From assembly GCA_015231795.1 (NCBI GenBank), contig JADGAX010000010.1, positions 45,175 to 109,174 of the forward strand: 64,000 nt of DNA, in the 5' to 3' direction. A model generated the notes under the pieces. The model was not told the origin of the DNA. It saw nothing but the letters and a program-made list of their open reading frames with translations, and did no database searches. Numbering within the stretch: position 1 is the first letter of the stretch; each line of letters begins with the position of its first letter. A program made the translations under genes and the position numbers. The stretch is from Alphaproteobacteria bacterium. Lineage in GTDB: Bacteria; Pseudomonadota; Alphaproteobacteria; Rhodospirillales; WMHbin7. Of the stretch, positions 46,953 through 57,400 are shown piece by piece.

Positions 46953-48524
46953 GTGGGCGGCTTTCAGTTTGCGCACATCAGCACCTTTTCCCTTCGCGGA
47001 AATCGGGTGCCCCACAAAAATGTAAAGCGCCCCGTCGCTGATGGCGCACGTTCCGCACGCGACATTATTCTTGAATCGATCCGCGCTCCCGGAAATGCGC
47101 CCCACGTCCTAAATCCTCAGCCACCGAATTGTTTATTTATTGGAGCGGACACCTCCACAGGTAACCTTCTCAACGTGTTTGAAAATATCGTTGAAGAGGC
47201 GAATGCCAGATTAAAACTGAAGGGGATGCCGAAAATCAGAAAAGACACTCATGTCCTCGAATCGATGGTGTTTTCGCACCCGGCATATACTCAAGCGGCA
47301 CCGCTTGGCCATATAGGCGAAGAGCGTCCATGTCTCAAAAATCCAGACGATGTTAAGAGTTATTCTTCGTGGCGCGACGACACTGTTGAGTGGGCTCAGA
47401 AAAACGCGAGGCTGCGCGGACTGGAGGTGTTAATGATTCTGGAACACACAGATGAGGCGCATCCACACGTACATGTGCTTTCGGTTCCAATGGCAGATCC
47501 AAGGCTAAATGCCAAAAATACCCACCCGGGATTTTCCGCAAAGCAAGAGGCGATCCAAAATAATGAGCCCGGAAAAATTCCAAACCAAAAATACCGCGAA
47601 GCGATGCTGGGCTGGCAAAAAGACTATTATGAAAATGTCAGCATAAAACACGGCCTGACTAGGTTCGGGCCTCGCCGCCGCCGACTGACACGTCAGGAAT
47701 GGCGGATGGAGAAGGCCGCCGCTGAACGCACTGCCCGCACACTGAAATTGGCAAGGGAGACGGAAAGAAAGGCAAATGAAATTCTGACCAAGGCAAAGGA
47801 CGAAGAAGAATTTGTGGCTGAGTATTCAAGAAACGAAAGGTTAAATCTGGATAGTGTGGCCACGACGACAGAATGGCTCAACAAACAGGCATCGAAGGCA
47901 AAGAGTGAAGCAGAGAATTACGAGAAACAAGCCCAGGCACTCTTGGAGACACAAAAGGGCAAAGAACTGGCGATGAACGCGTGGATAAGAGACGACTTGT
48001 TTTTTGACAAACAGGGTCACCCTAAACTTCGTTCGGAAGCTAAGCAAGATGCGGGTGCCCAACAGCGCCATAAACTCATTCTGGCCCAAGCATCATGGGT
48101 CAAGTCTGACTTGAAGACCCTAGACCAGCGCGTCAGTGAGGTCGTGACAGCTAAGGCTGAGCAGGCGGCTAAATTGGCGGCTGCCGAGGCAACTGAGAAA
48201 GCCCAGGTTGATGCACAAGTTGCGTTCGCCTATGCCGCCCAGCTTTGGGCGCAGGGGGGACTTCTTAGGCGCAAGAAGAAGGATGAAAGCGGCAAGAATT
48301 TTTTCATCTATGGCAATACGGCGCCTGAAGAGGTTGCGAAGATAGAAGCAATGTCTTCTGAAACCAAAGAAAGGATCGCCAATTTCCTCGACGGCCTTCC
48401 CAATCGCGAGAAAATCGCCGAAGCGGAACGGCTGGCAACTGAACTGGCGCCTTTTGTGCAAAAGGTGATACGTGAGAAAGCAGCTAATATTAGCAAGCGT
48501 TTGGGCAGCAACAGTCTTGCATAA
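46953..48524 (+). CDS. MobV/Pre-family relaxase
   Basis: 523 residues, GTG start after GAAGGAG. The family signature H-x-D-E-x-x-P-H-x-H-x4-P is exact: H165, D167, E168, P171, H172, H174 and P179 in EHTDEAHPHVHVLSVPM. The N-terminus (FAHISTFSLRGN) matches the start of Pre/Mob proteins. Residues ~250-440 are long charged helices with coiled-coil character, as is common after the relaxase domain. MobV relaxases nick oriT of mobilisable plasmids and elements. The gene suggests that the 38-48.5 kb interval is or was a mobilisable element. No replication gene or integrase was seen next to it. Confidence 0.88.
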   Translation: MGGFQFAHISTFSLRGNRVPHKNVKRPVADGARSARDIILESIRAPGNAPHVLNPQPPNCLFIGADTSTGNLLNVFENIVEEANARLKLKGMPKIRKDTHVLESMVFSHPAYTQAAPLGHIGEERPCLKNPDDVKSYSSWRDDTVEWAQKNARLRGLEVLMILEHTDEAHPHVHVLSVPMADPRLNAKNTHPGFSAKQEAIQNNEPGKIPNQKYREAMLGWQKDYYENVSIKHGLTRFGPRRRRLTRQEWRMEKAAAERTARTLKLARETERKANEILTKAKDEEEFVAEYSRNERLNLDSVATTTEWLNKQASKAKSEAENYEKQAQALLETQKGKELAMNAWIRDDLFFDKQGHPKLRSEAKQDAGAQQRHKLILAQASWVKSDLKTLDQRVSEVVTAKAEQAAKLAAAEATEKAQVDAQVAFAYAAQLWAQGGLLRRKKKDESGKNFFIYGNTAPEEVAKIEAMSSETKERIANFLDGLPNREKIAEAERLATELAPFVQKVIREKAANISKRLGSNSLA

Positions 48525-48565
48525 TTCTATTCTTGCAAATTTGCTGATGCTTGTGGCTCAGGTCA

Positions 48566-50668
48566 TCAAAACCCGCTCTCCCTCAACACCACGGCCATGG
48601 CATGGCGCAGGGTGGAAAGAAGCAGGGACTGCCTGTCCGCGTCGATGCGTACCGTGCCTCGAATGGCCCTTGGCGGCAGGCTGGCAACTTCCGTCGGCTT
48701 CAGACGCACCCTGAAAACAGTCTCCCGGGGTATCAGGTTGCCGGTGCCGGGTTCTTCGTCCACCGCCACGCCCCCGCCGTGGATCGAAGCCAGATAGGGC
48801 AGCGTCAGACGCTTCTGGCTGCCGGGATCGATGGCCTCAACCTTCGCCTCCACGTGGGGCAACGCCGGGTCTTCCGGAATAAAGGCGGCGCTGGCGGATT
48901 CAATGATCCGGCCCATGTCAGACTCGCTAACCATGGCCTCGATTCCATCGCCAGCAAACCCTGCCAACAGAAACAGCGGCTCGTCCGGCCCCAGCCAACG
49001 CCCAGGGGAAAGGCTGTTGTTAAGGTCGAGAACGCGCGCCGCGAAGGGGGCAACGATCTTTCCTTGCGACAGCAAGGCTTCGACGCCTGTTTCGTCCGCC
49101 TTCGATGATTCAAGGCCGCTCTCGGCGACGCGCCGTTCTTCAAGATGGTCTGCGCTGGTTCCGGAACGCTGAAGCCGCCAAGTCATTTCATGGGCGCTTC
49201 GCGTCGCCTGATCGCGCTTATGGACCAGATCGGGGGCGTCCAGTTCCAGCAACAACTGGCCTGGCGCTACATCCTGGCCTTCCTTGACATGCAAGGCGAC
49301 AACGCGGCTGGCATGCGCCGCATGCACCGTCTGCCGTTGCGACACCTGTAGCAAGGCGGGAGCTTCAACGCTGGTGCGCCAGGGCAGCAAAAGCAGCAAC
49401 AGGACCGCCCCGCCAAGAATTGCCGAAGTCCGGTTGCGCTTGTTCCAGGAAAGATGCTTGCGACTGTCCCACCAGACTTTGGCTTCCCGGTAGATGGGAA
49501 GGCCGATAAACCAGCCAATTTCAACCGCCATCAAAATGATGCCCAGTGCCTTGAAAGCCATGTAGTAGACCAGAAGCGCAATGCCGAAGAACAGGATGAA
49601 GCGATAGACCCAGGCAGCAACCGACCAGATCAGAAAGACGGCTTCCCGCTTCGGGGGAAGAGTTTCCGGCGCTTGTTCAGAAGTCCCCAGCAGTCCTTGG
49701 CGCAAGCGCCATCTGGCCAAGGCAAAGCCGCGTTCCTGAAGATTGGCGATGCCGAAGACGTCCGAAAGAAGATAGTAGCCGTCGAAGCGCATCAATGGGC
49801 TGGCATTGATGGTGAGCGTTCCGGCCAAGGTAACCGTGGCCAGCAGATAGGCCGCCATCCGGGCCGGGCCATCCGGCAGCAAGCCCCAGGCCAGCACGGC
49901 CCAGGCCGCCAGAGCCAGTTCAACCAGAATGCCCGCCGCCCCCACGGCCAAGCGGTCGCGCTTTCTGCGCAGCAGCCATGAGGAGCTGGTTTCCGTATAG
50001 AGCATCGGCCAAAGAACCAGGAAGGCGACACCCATGGTGGGCACTTGCCCCCCTAACCTTCGCAAGGTCACGGCATGGGCCAGTTCATGCAGCAGCTTGG
50101 CCAGAGTGAGCGCCAGCCCGTACCAGACGATTCCTTCCAGGCTGAACATGTAGAGAAAGGTCGTCTTGAAACTCTCCCATTGCCGCATGGCAAGAAACAA
50201 ACCGGCCAGCCCGGCCATCGCTGTCGCCATCCAGAAGCGGTGTTTGAAGAAGAGGCCGCATTTTGGGGCCAGACGCTTCAGCCAAGACTCGGGCCTTAGC
50301 AAGGGAATGCGAAAGAACAGATAATGATGCAGCAGCCAGAGCAGCCAGTTTCGCTTGTCGGGTTCCGGCGGCACCGGCATGTCGGGCGATGGTTGCAGCA
50401 AGCCATAGCGGGCCAGAAAAGCGGACATGGCCTTGATATGCTCTTCGTCCAAGGACAGGGTGGTTTCAGAAGTCAGGCGCTTCAATAGATCGGCAACGGT
50501 TCCGCCCCAGCGGACCAGGATTTCAAATTCGCTCCAGCCCAGACGGTAGAAGCGATGGCGCACCGGATCGTGCAGCGTATAAGTGGGCCAGCCGTGATCG
50601 TCCATCGGCCCCGGCACCAGGGCGATGTCGGAGCGCAAGGGCGGAAGTTGGGCTACAGTCCCGACCAT
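48566..50668 (-). CDS. M50 site-2-protease-like membrane protein fused to an HlyD-type domain
   Basis: 700 residues. Residues ~20-95 resemble a PqqD-like winged-helix region. Residues ~145-400 are a polytopic M50 domain with the zinc motif HELAH (194-198) and the second motif N288-x-x-P291-x4-D296-G297 (NASPLMRFDGYY), so the metalloprotease site is complete. After a last TM helix (~412-426) a biotinyl-lipoyl/HlyD-like domain runs to the end (HVKEGQDVAPGQLLLELDAPDL, IVAPFAARVLDL). It overlaps the preceding GAF-HlyD gene by 16 bp. Within an operon of TolC and adaptor genes that has no ATPase, it may act as the inner-membrane core, cutting or gating the exported protein. That role is inferred. 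Confidence 0.85.
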   Translation of the reverse strand: MVGTVAQLPPLRSDIALVPGPMDDHGWPTYTLHDPVRHRFYRLGWSEFEILVRWGGTVADLLKRLTSETTLSLDEEHIKAMSAFLARYGLLQPSPDMPVPPEPDKRNWLLWLLHHYLFFRIPLLRPESWLKRLAPKCGLFFKHRFWMATAMAGLAGLFLAMRQWESFKTTFLYMFSLEGIVWYGLALTLAKLLHELAHAVTLRRLGGQVPTMGVAFLVLWPMLYTETSSSWLLRRKRDRLAVGAAGILVELALAAWAVLAWGLLPDGPARMAAYLLATVTLAGTLTINASPLMRFDGYYLLSDVFGIANLQERGFALARWRLRQGLLGTSEQAPETLPPKREAVFLIWSVAAWVYRFILFFGIALLVYYMAFKALGIILMAVEIGWFIGLPIYREAKVWWDSRKHLSWNKRNRTSAILGGAVLLLLLLPWRTSVEAPALLQVSQRQTVHAAHASRVVALHVKEGQDVAPGQLLLELDAPDLVHKRDQATRSAHEMTWRLQRSGTSADHLEERRVAESGLESSKADETGVEALLSQGKIVAPFAARVLDLNNSLSPGRWLGPDEPLFLLAGFAGDGIEAMVSESDMGRIIESASAAFIPEDPALPHVEAKVEAIDPGSQKRLTLPYLASIHGGGVAVDEEPGTGNLIPRETVFRVRLKPTEVASLPPRAIRGTVRIDADRQSLLLSTLRHAMAVVLRESGF

Positions 50669-52002
50669 TGCCGGGCCACCGCCAGGGGACGGCGCAACAG
50701 GTAATAGATCAAGGGCACGCGTGAGCCATACAGCTTGGCGGTGCCCTTTAAGCCGACACGCGGCACATCCTCGCCAGCGTCCAGAACGGCGCGCACCCGG
50801 TAAGCCAAGATACGTTCTGGCGTCAGCGTCGCTTCATAGGCGGAACTTGTGGTCGTGGCCGACAGGGGCGATAGCGGCGCTGTGTTGAGATACATCCGCA
50901 CATCAGCGCCGGGTTCCAGAACGATTGCGTCGGCCACCGGCACCCAGGCTTGGATTTCCGCCTTGGATGAATCTGCCAGGGTGGCGATCCGCTCGCCGGT
51001 GCGCACCGGCTTGCCGATCCAGTCGTTGGGATCGGAATAGACGGCGATTCCCGCCTTGGGGGCGCGCACGAGGCCGCGTTCCAGCAGGCTTCCTGCGAAT
51101 TCCGCCTCGGCCCTGGCCTTGGCGATGCGGCTTTCCAGAACCCCCAGTTCTGCCTTAGCTTGCGGGCTTTCAAAGGCCGAGAAGCTGGCCTTCTGATGCT
51201 CTGCCTCGGCCACTGCCAATTCTTTCAGAGCCACTTCATGGCGGGCCTTCAATTCCGTATCGTCCAGGCTGAAGACGGGATCGTTCTCGGCTACGGCTTG
51301 ATTGGGGGCGACATGAAAGGCAGCCACCACGCCTTCACGGGGGGCGGCCAGAACGATGGGATCGCGGGGCGCTATCTCGGCCTGCGCCACCACCGATTGG
51401 CGGACGGGAAACAGCAGCACGGCGACGGAAAGGCCTAGCGCCCATAAACGCGCCCGCTTGGTCTTCAATTTCGGAAACAATCGATGCTCGCGCGGAAGAA
51501 ATCGCAGCAGGGTTTCGGCGAAACCGCTGGCCAGACTCTCGGCCAGCACCATTTCGCCCTGCGGCCAGGGATCGCTTCGCGCCAAGACAAGGCCGCCGAT
51601 CAAATCGCCGGTGCCGGGATGCAGGAAGGGCACCCACAAAAGGTAGGGGGGTGACCACTCAGGCCAATCCTCAGCGGCCAAGCCGGAAACCATGCCAGCG
51701 GTAAGGACCGAGATTTTCTTGACGTTTTCAAGCGTCTTTGCCGAAGCGACCAGCGCCTTCAGCCATTGCACGAAAGGCGCATCGGCATCGGGCGTCGGCA
51801 CGCCGGAAACGGAAATCACCTGAACGCCTAGCGGCCCCGCGATCCACAATGAGGCCATGGAGCAAGGAAGCAGGCGCTGAACGCGGTTGACGGCGATGAA
51901 GCCAAAGCCGGTCAATCCACCCGCCCCGCGCGCGTCCCTTTGCAGCCCCAACAGAACCGCCAACCTGTCTTGTGTTTGGTTCTGGGGCGCTTGGTGGTTC
52001 AT
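50653..52002 (-). CDS. GAF-domain/HlyD membrane-fusion hybrid
   Basis: 449 residues. Residues ~10-165 are a cytoplasmic GAF-like domain (GFIAVNRVQRLLPCSMASLW, then WVPFLHPGTGDLIGGLVLAR). A single TM helix lies at ~188-205. The periplasmic rest is HlyD-like: a first lipoyl half (APREGVVAAFHVAPNQAVAENDPVF), a helical hairpin with EAEHQKASFSAFESPQAKAEL, a second lipoyl half (GLVRAPKAGIAVY) and a beta-barrel. A GAF domain on an adaptor is unusual and suggests small-molecule or redox sensing before export. The start overlaps the HlyD gene stop (ATGA). Confidence 0.82.
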   Translation of the reverse strand: MNHQAPQNQTQDRLAVLLGLQRDARGAGGLTGFGFIAVNRVQRLLPCSMASLWIAGPLGVQVISVSGVPTPDADAPFVQWLKALVASAKTLENVKKISVLTAGMVSGLAAEDWPEWSPPYLLWVPFLHPGTGDLIGGLVLARSDPWPQGEMVLAESLASGFAETLLRFLPREHRLFPKLKTKRARLWALGLSVAVLLFPVRQSVVAQAEIAPRDPIVLAAPREGVVAAFHVAPNQAVAENDPVFSLDDTELKARHEVALKELAVAEAEHQKASFSAFESPQAKAELGVLESRIAKARAEAEFAGSLLERGLVRAPKAGIAVYSDPNDWIGKPVRTGERIATLADSSKAEIQAWVPVADAIVLEPGADVRMYLNTAPLSPLSATTTSSAYEATLTPERILAYRVRAVLDAGEDVPRVGLKGTAKLYGSRVPLIYYLLRRPLAVARQWSGL

Positions 52003-52808
52003 GGCTTGGCGAACACCGCTTCACCGCTCATGCCGGGCATCAATTCCGCTGCCCTGGCCTTCAGCCCGCCGTAAATCTTGACCGATTGGCTGACGGCATC
52101 CACCCTGGCTCCCAGCTTGGTCACTTGCGCGGCATAGCTTTTGCCCGTCTCTTCGATCTTGATGGTGAAGCCAGCCCCCGGCTTCAGCCATTCCAGCCAA
52201 CGCGATGGCACGATAGCTTCAATCTCGGGATCGGATTCCTCGACTATCTCCATCAGCTTCTGGCCGGGCTGGGTGCTTTCATGTGCCCTGGCCCGAACCT
52301 CGACCACGCGCCCATCATAGGGCGCTTTCAGCAGACATTGTGCAATGACGGCGCTGGCCAGCGCCACCTGGGCTTCGGCCTTGGCGGCGTCTGCCTCGGC
52401 CAGTGCCACTTCAAGCTGACTGATGGAATTCAGCTTCACCAGTTCGCGCTTCACGGCCAAGGTTTTGCGCGCTCCCACCGCTTCGGCCTGCGCTTTTTGC
52501 TGCTCGGCCTTCTGCATCGAGCAATCGAAGCGGACCAACTCGTCGCCCTTCTTGAAACGCTCGCCGGGGCGCACGGGCATTTCGGCAATGATGGCGGCGA
52601 TCTGGACAGAAAGGGCGGATTCATTGCGCGGCACCAGCAGCGCTCGGATGCGAGACGGCGCATCGGTTGCCAGCACAGGAGCGGAAGCTGGGGCTTGAAC
52701 CGAAGAGGCCGGTTGAGCGCCGGGCTTCGGAGCGACCGTCTGCGCCTGGCCCTGAAAGGAAATGGACAGGGCCGCCAGCGCCAAAACCGCAACCGAAGGA
52801 CGGATCAT
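51999..52808 (-). CDS. HlyD/RND-type periplasmic adaptor protein
   Basis: 269 residues from 52808, where a signal peptide starts (MIRPSVAVLALAALSISFQGQA). The adaptor pattern is complete: barrel-lipoyl start (IAAIIAEMPVRPGERFKKGDEL), a short alpha hairpin with many Ala/Glu/Lys, the second lipoyl half (CLLKAPYDGRVVEVRA) and a barrel ending in GLKARAAELMPGMSGEAVF. It would link the inner-membrane parts to the TolC-like protein. The start overlaps the TolC gene stop (ATGA) and the stop overlaps the next start (ATGA). The hairpin is short, so it may not bridge the periplasm alone. Confidence 0.88.
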   Translation of the reverse strand: MIRPSVAVLALAALSISFQGQAQTVAPKPGAQPASSVQAPASAPVLATDAPSRIRALLVPRNESALSVQIAAIIAEMPVRPGERFKKGDELVRFDCSMQKAEQQKAQAEAVGARKTLAVKRELVKLNSISQLEVALAEADAAKAEAQVALASAVIAQCLLKAPYDGRVVEVRARAHESTQPGQKLMEIVEESDPEIEAIVPSRWLEWLKPGAGFTIKIEETGKSYAAQVTKLGARVDAVSQSVKIYGGLKARAAELMPGMSGEAVFAKP

Positions 52809-54451
52809 TTCAGGCCGATCCAACCCGCCATGTCATCGAAGCTGTAGGCGGCCTGTCCGCCAAGGGGGGCTGTGGATTTGGCCGGAACCGTCTTTGCGTC
52901 TTCCACCTTGGCAGGCTCAGCAATCGCTACTTTCGCCGCTTCGCTTTTGCTTGCCAACTGCCCGCGCTCCCAGCCAGCCAGCATCTTTTCCACTTCGGCT
53001 GTCACCGTGGGCAGATCGTTGGCGGATAGTTTTTCAGGGAGAGGATCAAGGCCAGCCGAGGCATACATGCGCCCGGCGGCATTTTGAAGTTCGGCAAAGG
53101 CCACATCACGCTGCAATTCGACAAACATGGCCTTGCTGGACCGCCGTATAGCTTCCAACCCGCTTTCCCCCTGCGCTTTTTGCGCCGCTTCCGATTGAAC
53201 GCGCAGCTTGCCTGCCACATCGTTCATCTCGCGGGCCAGATTGAAATCCTCCAGCGCCATGCGATAGCGCATCCAGGACACATTCACCTGGGTCAGCACC
53301 GCCATGCCTAAGGCCTGACGCTTCGACTTGACCAGATCCTCCCTGGCCTCGTTCAGCTTGTAATTGGGATAGGCGCTGGCCAGACTCATCAGATTCCAGG
53401 TCAGCTTCAGCCCGCCCTCGATCCAGCTTTGGTGATAGAGGAAGGAGTTTCCGCTGTATTGCAGATCGCTGCTTGCTTCTAACCCAGGCAACAGGCGCAA
53501 CAGCGCCTTGTTGGTTTCGGTGGCCGAGATGCGCTGGTTGTAGTCTTCCTCGCGCAGTTCCGGGCGGTTCATCAGCGCCGTCTGCTGGATATCGGAAAGA
53601 TTGCCCGGCGGTTCCGGTACCACGAAGCCCTTGTCTCCGGGATCGGCAAGACCATAGGAAGTTCCGGGGGCCAAATTCATTAGCGCCGCCAATTCGGCCT
53701 TGGCCAATTCCAGATCGCGCTTCAACTGCCCCACCTGACGCAGGGTTTCCAAGAGCGTCATTTGGTAATCGAGCGCCTGGGCGGGCGAGGCCAACTGGCG
53801 GCCAACGGCGGCCCGCGAATCGGCCAATGCTGCCTGGGTCTGCTTTTGCAGATTGTCCACCTTGGGCAACAGACGCTGGGCACTCAAGGCCCGCCACCAG
53901 GCATAGCGCACGTCCTGCACGATATTGTGGACCACCTTGCGCTTGCGTTCCTCGGCGATCAGCTTGCGATCCGCCTGCTGCTTCGAGCGCAGATAGGTGA
54001 CGCCAAAATCCAGCACGTTCCAGGCCACCGACAGATTGGCGGTCTCGAAGGCTTTTTCGGTCGAGGTTGAAGATTCCAGCGATTGCGACCCCGAGATCAG
54101 CGACTTCGACGAAGCGCCCGCCTCGTTCGAACGCGCCGTATAGCCCGCATTGGCTGCCACGCGGGGCAACATGTCCCAGCCCACGATATCGGCCTCGCCC
54201 TGGGCCAGGGCGGTTTCCATTACCTTGAGCTTATGGTCGAGATTGTATTTGAGGGCGCGGGCCGTCGCCTCGGCCAGCGAGATAGACCCCGCCACCGGCT
54301 CCTGGTTGGTAAACAGGGCAGAGCGGTCGGAATCGATACGGGCCTGGATGTCGGTTTCCGTAAGCGGGTTCAGCCCAGCGCAGGCGGAAAGCCCCAAGAC
54401 CAGAACCAAGGCGGTTCCTGTTTTCAGCAACGATTTCGAACGCACGGTCAT
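52805..54451 (-). CDS. TolC-family outer-membrane lipoprotein
   Basis: 548 residues. The lipoprotein signal ends at LGLSACAG, so the protein is probably acylated. Two outer-membrane efflux repeats are visible, each with a long amphipathic helix pair (SLAEATARALKYNLDHKLKV; LRRAL-like helices around ~180-300; NRPELREEDYNQRISATETN; YRMALEDFNLAREMNDVAGK). It would form the exit duct for the export system encoded by the following genes. It starts 5 bp after the exoprotein gene, with AGGGGGA directly before the ATG. Confidence 0.9.
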   Translation of the reverse strand: MTVRSKSLLKTGTALVLVLGLSACAGLNPLTETDIQARIDSDRSALFTNQEPVAGSISLAEATARALKYNLDHKLKVMETALAQGEADIVGWDMLPRVAANAGYTARSNEAGASSKSLISGSQSLESSTSTEKAFETANLSVAWNVLDFGVTYLRSKQQADRKLIAEERKRKVVHNIVQDVRYAWWRALSAQRLLPKVDNLQKQTQAALADSRAAVGRQLASPAQALDYQMTLLETLRQVGQLKRDLELAKAELAALMNLAPGTSYGLADPGDKGFVVPEPPGNLSDIQQTALMNRPELREEDYNQRISATETNKALLRLLPGLEASSDLQYSGNSFLYHQSWIEGGLKLTWNLMSLASAYPNYKLNEAREDLVKSKRQALGMAVLTQVNVSWMRYRMALEDFNLAREMNDVAGKLRVQSEAAQKAQGESGLEAIRRSSKAMFVELQRDVAFAELQNAAGRMYASAGLDPLPEKLSANDLPTVTAEVEKMLAGWERGQLASKSEAAKVAIAEPAKVEDAKTVPAKSTAPLGGQAAYSFDDMAGWIGLK

Positions 54452-54456
54452 TCCCC

Positions 54457-57400
54457 CTAAAGAATCGATGCTTGAACGGTTGGCGCATCCAGCGACGCCA
54501 CGGCAGCCAGCAGGGCAGCCGTATCCGCCTCATGCGCGAAGGCCATGTTGCGCAACTGGGTCTGGAAGGCGATGGGACCAGATTGCATTTCAGGTGCCGA
54601 CAACGAAGCCTGCGGGCCAAGCCCGGTCGCTCCGCCTGCGGTGGGGGCTGGCTGGGTGCCACGCTCCGCCAACGGCCCCTGATTTTCTCCGCCCTGGATT
54701 CCATTGCCCAGGCTGCTGAACAGCGAGGGAACACCGCCCATGCCGCCCGTACCACCCAACAGGCCGCCGGTGAAATTCGATCCGCCAAAGCCGCCGCCGC
54801 TCATCGGCGATGGTGCCGAGAAGGCGGAACCGCCGCCGCCTGTTCCGCCACCTGCTGGCGAGCCAGAGCCGGGCGCAAAGGCGGAAGGCCCGCCGGAGGA
54901 ATTGGAAGAAGGTGCCGTGATCGACTTGGCGAGTGCCCCCACAAGGCCGCTGGGTGCCTCGTTGCCCATGGCGAAACTGCCGGTGATGGTGGCAGGCGGT
55001 GCGGCAAGGGAAGAAGACACGGACAGTGGCGAGCCAAAGGATGCGAAGCTGCCAAAGCTCATGCCACTGATCGAGGCAGAGAAGGGGCCAGCATCACCCA
55101 TCCGGCCACCAAAATTCCCGCTTGGCCCATCACCGCCCATGCGCGCAAATGCAGGTGAGAAATTAAAGGGCTGCGTGGCCGCCAAGACGACGCCCGCATT
55201 GTTTGATGTTGTGTTTGATGTCGCCGTTGGGGCAACCCAGAGATTGCCGGATGAATCAAGCTTGTTAACAAATGCTGACCAACCACTCGTTGTCAGATTT
55301 GCCGTTCCTGCTCCTGGATCAAAATCTGCGGTCTTCCTAATCCACCCGGATATAATCACGTTTCCGGTGCCATCCAAAGCAATACCCTGCCCATAATCAG
55401 AACTGGTGCCGCCCATCGACTTCGCCCAAACCAAGTTACCGCCGGAATCAAGCTTTTGGACAAAAACATCGCCAGCCCCCGCACTGCTTAGATTGCTAAC
55501 TCCTACACCGGGATCAAAATCTGCCGTGCCCTGGAAAAAGCCAGTTGTGAAGATGTTCCCTAATCTATCAACCGCAATATCAGTGCCTCTGTCAGAGACA
55601 TCATCACCAAAATCATACCCAGTTCCCCCCATGCTCTTGGCCCAAACAAAATTCCCTGAGGAATCTAATTTTTCAATAAAGACGTCTCCCCACCCAGCGG
55701 AGGTTAAATTATTTGTCCCCGCTCCGGTGTCGAAGTCCTCTGTGCCGTAAAATTCTCCTGTGAAGTACACATTTCCGGAGGAATCAACAGCAATGCCATA
55801 ACCATCCTCTCCCACACCCTTGACCCAAATCAGGGCACCCAAAGGATCAAGTTTTATGACGTATGCATCCTGGCCTGAACTTACTAAGTTACTAGTTCCA
55901 GCCCCAGGGTCGAAGTCCACCGTACCGTAGAAAGCCCCTGTAGCGTGAACATTGCCTGAATCATCAACAGCAATACTTCGCCCATAATCATGGCTCAGGC
56001 TTCCACCAAAACTGTCAGCCCAGATTAAGTTTCCTGATGAACCCAGCTTGAGAACAAAAGCATCATAGCCTCCATTACTAATGAGATTAAATGTTCCCGC
56101 GCCTGGATCGAAATCGACCGTGCCCAGGAAATTTCCCGTTGTGTAGACATTGCCTGCGTTATCTACCTTGATATCAAGGCCAGTGCTATAAGCGCCTGTA
56201 TTAAAAGCCTTTGCCCAAACCATACTTCCTGATGAGTCAAGCTTTAAAACAAACGTACTTGCTCCACTACCAGGGGCACTAGAAAGATTTGCAACAGCAG
56301 ATCCTGGATCAAAATCAACAGTGTCATAAAATGAACCTGTCGCATAAACACAGCCAGCGCTGTCAACTGCGATACCATAACCATTATCGGAATCAACACC
56401 GCCAAAACGTTCCACCCAAATCAGCTTGCCGTACCGGTCCAGTTTTTGGATAAAAACGTCATATATACCGTTACTAGTAAGGTTATATGCTTCTGGCCCT
56501 GGGTCGAAATCGTACGTTCCTCGAAAACTCCCGATCGAATAAATATTGCTTTCAGAATCGACAGCGACTTTCCGCCCAAAGCTTAGCTGTTGATTAACAG
56601 CGGCATCCGCCCATAAATAACTCCCACTGCTATCTAACTTTAGAACGAAAACACCTGATCCACCTCCATCGTATTGAGCAATCCCTGCCCCAGGGTCAAA
56701 ATCAACTACATTGCGGAAGGTTCCAGTAGTAAGGATACAGCCCATATTATCTACGGCAATGCCGTATCCGTATTGATAATTAACATCGTTCCAAGCTGTT
56801 GCCCCGAAGCCATTTGCCCATGAAAATCCACCACTTGCATCAAGCTTCGAAATATAAAAATCCCAAGGATGGTGGCTAGAAAGGTTTGTAACGCCTGCGC
56901 CTGGGTCGAAATCAGCCGTGCCAGAGAAACTCCCTGTCGTGTAGACATTACCAAATCCATCGACCGCGATGCCCGCGCCAGAGTCTCCTCCCGTGCCGCC
57001 CATGCTCTTAGCCCAGACCAGATTGCCACTGGAATCCAGCTTCTGGACGAAGATATCGGAACTGCCATTGCTGGTCAGGGTCGTCACCCCGGCCCCGGGA
57101 TCGAAATCAGCCGTGCCCTCGAAGCCGCCTGTTGTGTAGACGTTGCCCGCGCCGTCCACCGCGATGTCATTGCCAGCTCCGCTAGCCCCACCCATATTTT
57201 TGGCCCAGACAAGGTTACCGTCAGTATCCAGTTTCTGGACGAATTCCCGGCCGTTTCCAGCGTTGAGATTTGTTACCCCGGCCCCAGGATCGAAGTCGAC
57301 CGTGCCAGAGAAATACCCTGTCGTATAGACATTACCCGAACCATCGACGGCGATGCCTTGGCTTCTGTCTTCACCCGTGTTGCCCATGCACTTGGCCCAG

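Noticed and set aside
48566..54451. Classical type I secretion system for the RTX protein
   Set aside because: No ABC transporter ATPase was found; Walker A/B motifs occur only in NosF, the helicase fusion and the VirD4-like protein.
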